From NCBI RefSeq assembly GCF_003575975.1, contig NZ_QQXK01000005.1, positions 89,706-153,705 on the forward strand: DNA of 64,000 bases, in the 5' to 3' direction. Both the position numbers and the translations under genes were made by a program. Of the stretch, positions 59,401-64,000 are shown piece by piece. Under the pieces are notes generated by a model. That model was given only the letters and a program-made list of their open reading frames with translations, was not told where the DNA came from and did not search any database. This stretch comes from Galactobacter valiniphilus (GTDB lineage: Bacteria; Actinomycetota; Actinomycetes; Actinomycetales; Micrococcaceae). The stretch's first letter is position 1. The number at the start of each line of letters is the position of its first letter.

Positions 59401-59868
59401 GCGACCGAAGGGGCGGCGGCGGTGCGCCGCGACGAGCTGCTCGACGTGCGCAAACACCTCGAGATCACGGCGAGCAAGGTGGACACGGCGGGGCGCGAGC
59501 TCTCCACGTACTCCTCGCTCGGCGGCAAGAGCGGCGGCGAGTCGCAGGAGCTCGTGGCCTTCATCGTTGGCTCCGCGCTGCGCTACCAGCTCGGCGACGA
59601 GACGCGCACCCGCCCGCGCTTCGCCCCGGTCTTCCTCGACGAGGGCTTCGTGAAGTCCGACGCCGAGTTTGCCGGGCGCGCCGTGGCCGCTTGGAAGGGG
59701 CTGGGCTTCCAGCTGATCGTCGGTGCCCCGCTGGATAAGGTCACGGCGCTGGAGCCGCACATGGACCTGAACCTCTCCGTCACGAAGGACCAGGCCACCG
59801 GCTACTCCTACGTCACGGCCTTCCACGACGCAGCCGCGCCGGGGGAGGAGCTCCCGGCGGGGGAGTAG
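56491..59868 (+). CDS. jetC: Wadjet/Mks subunit JetC (SMC-like ATPase)
   Basis: 1125-residue SMC/MukB-like ATPase. Walker A GASGTGKST is near residues 47-55. The ABC signature lies in LGGKSGGESQELVAF near residue 1010, and Walker B APVFLDEGF near 1046-1054. Long helical arms (about 270-520 and 630-960) flank a hinge-like region around 520-610. All ATPase motifs look intact, so the motor should be active. The next gene is not jetD: a hairpin follows within 20 nt and then an unrelated transporter. Confidence 0.93.
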   Translation: MTEIPLFAGFSDASAQWRAERLQLVNWGGFHGHHEVELSRGATLISGASGTGKSTLLDAYLALMMPSTVPFNGASNDATSGRARGADQRNVLSYLRGKRDTTREGESLTDQVLRGDGVPVWGGIALTFLDDMKRRFTAVRLYLADASARTSSDVQMRLFTRPEAVSLAEFEPFAERRFDPRALRSALPGLVYHDTALKFTETLTTRLGIGANGNGDNALRLLARIQAGHQVRTVDSLYKQMVLEEPATFRAAERAVEQYSSLDRAYRDLEQDGAKARALAQIDAAHAAYSGALERAERLDRYGVRQEGTQTGFSLWSLLTHRRLLLEAEGSNRAQREGVTTSLLTAEAGKASLEIDLHEVEEQLRAAGGGALNLLESKLDGALAQAASVSRSRARFTELTAPLGLPCSTAVEFTALVEESSRFADGVDVEREEIGARRDAKVAAAPALKERRTELLREFESLRGRASRVPMAHDAARRQIAEASGLPVAQLPFAAELMDVAPGQEAWRPAAELTLRGVGLTLLVDEREQARLRTAIDGLQLDVRLHFEGVALGEPAPAEAEARMLSSRLVFKDSPFTSWVRERVQRPGIDHVCVSTPEELGGSEPKVTMSGQTSRGRAGAHGRVAGREDVLGFSNADRVQAIKEAAASLTARLVALDTERSGLDAELVTLREREAAFAAVATHTWEQIDLAGAHERVDALRHEIAEMVQRNDALAPLRARHAELKAAVETAKHEYWALDAKLKALDTEWGELAEAQDRINDQLDAAPAEAFLSEADTAELDAILFERDAEVTPARLPAVVRSLRSVLTEESNRSAAEARREAEHLRGIFEAYNERWPDPDRGADVAAYPDFKAIADDIERHGLHQRREAFQRQFQAWSGQDLRLLSDAYDVAMDDIDERLEPVNHILASLPFGPGRDRLSIVVRRLRRRELEEFRATLRELSAVADQEGGSPEAAQASFAQLRELMTLLSATEGAAAVRRDELLDVRKHLEITASKVDTAGRELSTYSSLGGKSGGESQELVAFIVGSALRYQLGDETRTRPRFAPVFLDEGFVKSDAEFAGRAVAAWKGLGFQLIVGAPLDKVTALEPHMDLNLSVTKDQATGYSYVTAFHDAAAPGEELPAGE

Positions 59869-59884
59869 CGCGTCACGCACGCCG

Positions 59885-59916
59885 CGGCCCGCCGTCCAAA
59901 CGTGGGCGGCGGGCCG
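59885..59916 (+). terminator. jetABC terminator hairpin
   Basis: Perfect 10-bp arms (59885-59894 and 59907-59916) followed by TTCT, 17 nt after jetC. It marks the end of the operon without a fourth gene. Confidence 0.65.
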
Positions 59917-59937
59917 TTCTCGTCCAGGCTGGGAGGC

Positions 59938-61125
59938 ATGCCTTCCCCGCAGCCAGCGCAACGCACGCTCTTGCCCGAAGTGGGCGCCGGTCTGGTCACG
60001 ACCCTGGTGGGCTTCACCGCCTCCTTTGCCGTGGTGCTCACCGGCCTGGCGGCCGTCGGAGCCAGCCCGGGCCAGGCGGCGTCGGGCCTCGGTGCCCTGT
60101 GCCTGGCCGTGGGCCTGGGCACGCTGGGCCTCTCCATCGCGAGCCGCCGCCCCCTGACCCTCGCATGGTCGACGCCGGGGGCCGCGCTGCTGGGCGGCTC
60201 GGCAGCGCTCCCCGGCGGCTTCGGCGACGCGGTGGGCGCGTTCCTCCTGTGTGCCGCCGCGATCGTGGCGACGGGCCTGTGGCCGCGGCTGGGTGAGCTC
60301 GTCACGCGCATCCCCGCCTCGCTCGCGCAGGCCATGCTGGCCGGCGTCATGCTTCCGCTGTGCCTGGCGCCAGTGACCGCCGCCGCGGCCAATCCCGCGT
60401 GGGTGCTGCCGACCGTGCTGATCTGGGTGCTCGGCCTGCGTTGGTGGCCGCGCTGGGCCGTGCCGGTGGCCTTCGCCGCGGCGCTCGCGAGCGTGGGCGT
60501 GGCGTTCCTCCTGGGGGTGGCCCACGTGGACGGCGACGCCCTCGCCCCCTCCCTCCAATGGGTCGCGCCGAGCCTGTCCTGGCCCGCCGTGGTGGGCATC
60601 GCCCTGCCGCTCTACATCGTCACGATGGCCTCGCAGAACGTGCCGGGCGTCGCGGTCATGGCCTCGTTCGGCTACCCCGTCCCGTGGCGCGCGACCCTCC
60701 TGATCACGGGCGTCAGCTCGGCGGCGGCGGCCCTGGCGGGCGGTCACGCGATCAACCTCGCGGCGATCAGCGCAGCACTCGCGGCGGGGGAGGAGAGCGG
60801 GGTGCCGCGCGAGCGGCGCTGGCGCAGCGCCGCCTTCGCCGGAGCCCTCTACGTGGCCTTCGCGGCGGGGGCCGCTGCCCTGGCCGGCATCGCGCTTGCC
60901 GCCCCGGGCGGGCTCTTGGCCGCCGTCGCCGGGCTCGCGCTCATCGCGACGCTGGGCTCGGCCGTGCAGGGGGCGTGGGAGGACGCCTCATCGCGGCTCG
61001 CCGTCGTCGCCACGTTCCTCGTGGCCGCCTCCGGCGTCAGCATCGCCGGCATCGGTGCCGCGTTCTGGGCGCTGGTGGTAGGCCTGGTCCTGCGCTGGGC
61101 GCTGGCGGCCCGCCGCGGGGCCTAA
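59938..61125 (+). CDS. Benzoate/H+ symporter family transporter
   Basis: 395-residue membrane protein of the BenE family with about 11-12 hydrophobic segments. Family features are LVGFTASFAVVLTGLAAVGA, the STPGAALL motif, QNVPGVAVMASFGYPVPWR and the GGHAINLAAISAAL segment. It starts at ATG 59938 behind GGGAGG. No benzoate-degradation genes are nearby, so the substrate is uncertain. Confidence 0.9.
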   Translation: MPSPQPAQRTLLPEVGAGLVTTLVGFTASFAVVLTGLAAVGASPGQAASGLGALCLAVGLGTLGLSIASRRPLTLAWSTPGAALLGGSAALPGGFGDAVGAFLLCAAAIVATGLWPRLGELVTRIPASLAQAMLAGVMLPLCLAPVTAAAANPAWVLPTVLIWVLGLRWWPRWAVPVAFAAALASVGVAFLLGVAHVDGDALAPSLQWVAPSLSWPAVVGIALPLYIVTMASQNVPGVAVMASFGYPVPWRATLLITGVSSAAAALAGGHAINLAAISAALAAGEESGVPRERRWRSAAFAGALYVAFAAGAAALAGIALAAPGGLLAAVAGLALIATLGSAVQGAWEDASSRLAVVATFLVAASGVSIAGIGAAFWALVVGLVLRWALAARRGA

Positions 61126-61199
61126 GGGGCCCTTGGCAGGGCCCGGCCCGCGCACGGGGCGCCGTTCAATGCCCGACGGCGCGGCGCCGGCCGGGTGCC

Positions 61200-61814
61200 T
61201 CAGCTCCCGTCGCGCAGATCGGCAAGACTGCGCTCCTCGAGGCTGATCGCTGCGAACTCGGCCCCGCGGCCCTCGCCGAGGGGCGACTGGGCGGCGAAAC
61301 CGATCCGCAATCCCTCCAGCTCGTGGGCCGTCCCCAGACGGAAGACGCGCAGGAAACGCCAGCGAACGCCGTCGGGCGAGTGGTGGAAGGCGAACGCCTC
61401 GCCGAGGCGGGAGATCCGCAGGAAGACGCGGTCCCCGGCGATGACGTCGCCGTTCGCATCGTCGGAGAAGCCGTCCGTGACGACGCCGACCACCGTGGCC
61501 TCGGCGTCGGGGGAGTACTCGAAGCACAGCTTGGCCCAGCGGCGCTCGTTGACGTAGAGCGCCAGGACGCCGGCGTCGTAGGTGGAGCGTTCGCCCGGCA
61601 CGGTCACCTGCGCCGAGAAGACGAAGTCGCCGGCCGGGGCGGACGACGCCAGCACCGGCGCGCCGCGCGTGAGCGCGCCGCTGACCGGATCCGAGATGAG
61701 GTCGCTGCTCGCCGGTGCGCTGACACCGACCGTGCGCGCCTCGGCGTCGATGGTGGCGTCGCCGCGGCCCTCCAGGAAAGTGAGGCCAGCGAGAAAGTCC
61801 TGTGTGCTCGTCAT
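61200..61814 (-). CDS. DUF1349 domain protein
   Basis: 204-residue protein with a concanavalin-like (LamG/jelly-roll) beta-sandwich of the DUF1349 family: DFVFSAQVTV, AGVLALYVNERRWAKLCFEYS, VVTDGFSDDANGD and FHHSPDGVRWRFLRVFRL. Function unknown; related folds bind or trim carbohydrates. The start is ATG 61814; upstream in-frame residues are non-coding in character. It is convergent with benE. Confidence 0.85.
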   Translation of the reverse strand: MTSTQDFLAGLTFLEGRGDATIDAEARTVGVSAPASSDLISDPVSGALTRGAPVLASSAPAGDFVFSAQVTVPGERSTYDAGVLALYVNERRWAKLCFEYSPDAEATVVGVVTDGFSDDANGDVIAGDRVFLRISRLGEAFAFHHSPDGVRWRFLRVFRLGTAHELEGLRIGFAAQSPLGEGRGAEFAAISLEERSLADLRDGS

Positions 61815-62160
61815 GGAACCATGAGACCACGGCGCGGTCACCCACCGACGCCTGCGTCCGTGATGCGTCGTCCGGGAGGCTTCGCGGCATGCAGACCCCG
61901 GGGGGCGACGGCTGCGGGAGATCAGGGCCGACTCCAGCGCCTCCGATGCCTGTCCAGCTGGCCGAGCGCATCGGGGCGACTGTCCGGTGTCAGATGATGT
62001 GGCAGAAATTCTGGGTTGGGCCTGCCCCGCTGACATGTCGCGTGATTCGGGCGCTTCCCAGTAGTCTCAAACGACATGTCAATTCCGAAGACCCAGAACA
62101 CGAATCACGAGGCATGACCTGGTGTTCGCTCTTTGGGCCGGAGCGGAGAGAGGGCGCCTC
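61815..62160. other. Intergenic region upstream of the ApeA-like gene
   Basis: 346 bases between the divergent DUF1349 and ApeA-like genes. No full gene is seen. The right part holds two GACATGTC palindromes, a -10 box and a 13-codon micro-open frame (ATG 62076 to TGA 62117). The left part shows nothing recognisable. Confidence 0.55.
62032..62080 (+). promoter_or_regulatory. Promoter of the ApeA-like gene with paired palindromes
   Basis: Two copies of GACATGTC (62032-62039 and 62073-62080), 41 bp centre to centre, lie around a TAGTCT -10 box (62062-62067). With one more base each they also form an inverted pair (TGACATGTCG with CGACATGTCA). The second copy covers the likely transcription start. 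The layout suggests a repressor that bridges the promoter. Confidence 0.5.
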
Positions 62161-63723
62161 GTGCCAAGTCGTCAAGCATCAGATCTGAGTGTCCGGCAAA
62201 CTTGGCACGGCCAATGGTGGGTCCCTGGCAAAGAGGATGCGGCAGCTTCGGGAACCCTTGTGTATGACCCTGACGAGGGGATCCATCTGCAGCTGACCAG
62301 TGCCTGGCGACTCAATCCGGCCCCTGACTCGAACGGATACGCACCGGCTTCACCTCAGACGTGGGACGTGATTCACGGTGAGGCCTTCGGCGTGCATCTA
62401 ACTCTCCTTGACACCTTTGCTGAGAACTACAAGTTAAACTTAATGAACGCCGATCCGCTGCAGTCCGGGTCCACCAAGATTCGTGTCAATCGCGTGGTTC
62501 TTGGAGCCTGGATTCATTCAAGCTCGGCGCCCGTGTTTTCATCCGTCTACGTGGGACTCGAGAATTTGCTGGGCTGGTCCGGAAGAACATCGGTGAGGTC
62601 GTCAGTGAGCTATTCTCCCGGCGGACGCCCAAAGCTGGGTCTCAACAATTTTGACGTCGAGCCCCTCGAAGCAGTGGTTGGCAGTAGCACGTACTCGCTT
62701 GAGTCCTTTCAGGTCTCGTCAGGTTTCAAGCACAACAACAGCAAGCGTCGGCACTGGATCGAAGAACGCGAGCAAATCACGATTCGGGATGATGACGGTC
62801 TGTCTCTGGACGACTGCATCTCAAAGAGCACGTCGATGCGTGATCTAATGACACTGGCCAGCCTCACGGTCTCGCCCATCACGTCGCTCACGGCAACAAT
62901 TGTCATGGCACGGAACTCGGCGGAACCGGAGTTGAATGCGGACGGCCTCGAAGCCATCGCACCCGATCTCACTCTGCCAACCACGACCGCCGTGTCGATC
63001 TTCATGGGCCAACCCGGAAGGTTTGACGAGACTCGAGGCCCGACACGGCAAGAAGAGTTCCTCTTCTCCAGCGCAGACATCGACTTTGCCGAACTGATCC
63101 CGCGATGGCTCAAACTTGCCGAGAGCCTCCACGCACCCGTGGCACTCGCAATCGGGCGCCAACACCAAAAAGACGTGTACCTGGAGCTGCAAACGCTCGC
63201 AGCAACAGGGACGCTTGAATCCCTTCATCGATCGCTTTATCCAAAGCAGAAGACCATGTCCAACGCCGAATTCAGAAGGATCGAAAAGGCAATCAGCGAG
63301 GTCATCCCTGCGGATCGCAAGACATGGTGGTCCGACAGGAAACCGCACAACGAACCCACATTGCGCGAAAGGTTGCACGAGCTCTTCCATTCCGTCAGCC
63401 CTAACCTCGAGCAAATCGTCGGACCGTTGGAACAGTGGGCCAAGGCAGCTTCGAATACTCGCAACAAACTGGCACACGAGGGTACGTCACATCTTGTTTC
63501 GAGCGAACAAATGCGGGCGGTAATCAAGTCGTGCGACTCAGTGGCGTTTATTACGTTGGCCATGCTGATTGGTATTGATCCGGAGTCGATAATCGCGCGG
63601 CACTACCAGGTGAGGCAGTTAGCAGATGCTGCTTACTTCACGAAGGTTTTCCGGCTCTTCGGACATCCGGTGGGGGGTCATGGGGTGAGGCCGCCGGCGG
63701 CGAGGAGCATGCGGAGCCGGTAG
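62161..63723 (+). CDS. ApeA-like HEPN anti-phage protein, 3' end altered by IS
   Basis: Resembles ApeA, a phage-defence protein with a dedicated N-terminal domain and a C-terminal HEPN ribonuclease domain. The N-terminal signature is WHGQWWVPGKED, then GTLVYDPDEGIHLQL. The HEPN catalytic motif R-x4-H is RNKLAH at residues 434-439. Start GTG 62161 has GAGAGAGGG upstream; GTG 62122 is an alternative. About 497 residues are native; the last 23 codons come from the insertion sequence that begins at 63653, and the stop lies inside it. Base composition is clearly AT-richer than the surroundings, indicating transfer. Confidence 0.75.
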   Translation: MPSRQASDLSVRQTWHGQWWVPGKEDAAASGTLVYDPDEGIHLQLTSAWRLNPAPDSNGYAPASPQTWDVIHGEAFGVHLTLLDTFAENYKLNLMNADPLQSGSTKIRVNRVVLGAWIHSSSAPVFSSVYVGLENLLGWSGRTSVRSSVSYSPGGRPKLGLNNFDVEPLEAVVGSSTYSLESFQVSSGFKHNNSKRRHWIEEREQITIRDDDGLSLDDCISKSTSMRDLMTLASLTVSPITSLTATIVMARNSAEPELNADGLEAIAPDLTLPTTTAVSIFMGQPGRFDETRGPTRQEEFLFSSADIDFAELIPRWLKLAESLHAPVALAIGRQHQKDVYLELQTLAATGTLESLHRSLYPKQKTMSNAEFRRIEKAISEVIPADRKTWWSDRKPHNEPTLRERLHELFHSVSPNLEQIVGPLEQWAKAASNTRNKLAHEGTSHLVSSEQMRAVIKSCDSVAFITLAMLIGIDPESIIARHYQVRQLADAAYFTKVFRLFGHPVGGHGVRPPAARSMRSR

Positions 63724-64000
63724 TTGCTGCGGTTGCGGTAGCCGCGGGCGAGGCGGCGGTGAAGCTCGATGATCCCGTTCACGGCCTCAGTTCCGCCGTT
63801 CGATGATCGTCCGGTCGTGAAGTAGGCCAGGAACGCAGCCCGCAGCGGCGGAGGGTGCGGCCAAGGCGGGCGATCTCGGGGGTCGGGCAGGTGTGGAATG
63901 TGTCGACGACCTTCTCGGCGATCCGCCGCCCCTCGGCGAGGTCCTTCTGGTGGTAGGCGGAACGCAGTTGCTGGGCGCACTGCCACGCGACGAACACCTC
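63653..64000 (-). mobile_element. ISL3-type insertion sequence, right end (partial)
   Basis: Begins with GGCTCTTC at 63653, in keeping with ISL3-family ends, and returns to high GC. Inside is the 3' end of a transposase on the minus strand. The rest of the element lies beyond the window, so the other end and the target duplication cannot be checked. Confidence 0.65.
63678..64000 (-). pseudogene. ISL3-family transposase, C-terminal part with frameshift
   Basis: C-terminal DDE-transposase segment. Reading from the window edge, one frame gives QQLRSAYHQKDLAEG and then RLGRTLRR; another continues AAFLAYFTTGRSSNGG, TEAVNGIIELHRRLARGY and RNRSNYRLRMLLAAGGLTP. The two join if one G is restored near 63838-63843 (TG-CGG for TGG-CGG). 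This is a one-base deletion or base error. The TGA stop is at 63680-63678. The upstream part is outside the window. Confidence 0.75.

Noticed and set aside
59869..59937. Possible remnant of jetD after jetC.
   Set aside because: The 69-nt gap holds only a hairpin, and the following gene is a complete BenE-type transporter. No Toprim or DUF3322-like sequence was found in any frame nearby.
61126..61199. Palindromic GC-rich stretch between benE and the DUF1349 gene.
   Set aside because: Several short complementary blocks are present, but no single stem is clearly favoured, so it was not listed as a terminator although it may act as one.

Overview
The window is a 64 kb piece of chromosome from a high-GC actinobacterium. 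Three things point to the Micrococcales, most likely the Micrococcaceae: the gene order hrcA-dnaJ-rsmE-phoH-ybeY-corC-era-leuA-recO-uppS-pyrD; the actinobacterial respiratory set ctaCDF plus ctaE-qcrCAB; and lineage-typical families such as DUF3097, DUF3043, DUF3054 and the PemK-like gene beside rpsT. Genus cannot be fixed from the sequence alone. No rRNA, tRNA or CRISPR array was seen.

From 1 to 31.6 kb the content is mostly housekeeping. It covers glycerol kinase, leucyl-tRNA synthetase, a DegV protein, the DNA-uptake genes comEA and comEC, holA, rpsT, lepA and hemW. The heat-shock block hrcA-dnaJ follows, with a CIRCE operator in front of hrcA. Next comes a tight rsmE-phoH-ybeY-corC-era run, then leuA behind a leucine-codon leader peptide, then recO (apparently with an ACG start), uppS, pyrD, a frameshifted SRPBCC gene, an M20 peptidase and an ErpA-type Fe-S carrier.

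From 31.7 to 40.6 kb lie the two halves of the bc1-aa3 respiratory supercomplex: ctaC-ctaD-ctaF on the plus strand and ctaE-qcrC-qcrA-qcrB on the minus strand. Both carry the same kind of palindrome (CTAC-N5-GTAG core) upstream. A GntR/UTRA regulator sits between them, and trpD is divergent from ctaE.

From 41.9 to 50.9 kb there is a stand-alone Lrp-type sensor domain, DUF3054, a SatD-like DNA-binding protein with a membrane partner, and a catabolic cluster. The cluster is a FadR-type regulator, an SDR oxidoreductase, an aldehyde dehydrogenase, a class I glutaminase-type hydrolase, a glutamine-synthetase-like ligase and a divergent ethanolamine-type permease. It reads best as a gamma-glutamylation route for ethanolamine: import, glutamylation, two oxidations, then hydrolysis to glutamate and glycine.

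From 51 to 64 kb the content becomes accessory. After DUF808, DUF1540 and a secreted GH16 glycosidase comes a three-gene Wadjet/Mks-type SMC operon (jetA-jetB-jetC) with no jetD nuclease subunit. BenE and DUF1349 genes follow, then a visibly AT-richer ApeA-like HEPN anti-phage gene. An ISL3-type insertion sequence has entered the 3' end of that gene and runs off the window edge; its transposase carries a frameshift.

Two features recur across the window. Many genes have a TAnnnT -10 box only 6-7 nt before the start codon, which implies leaderless transcripts. Several intergenic spaces carry related palindromic repeats.
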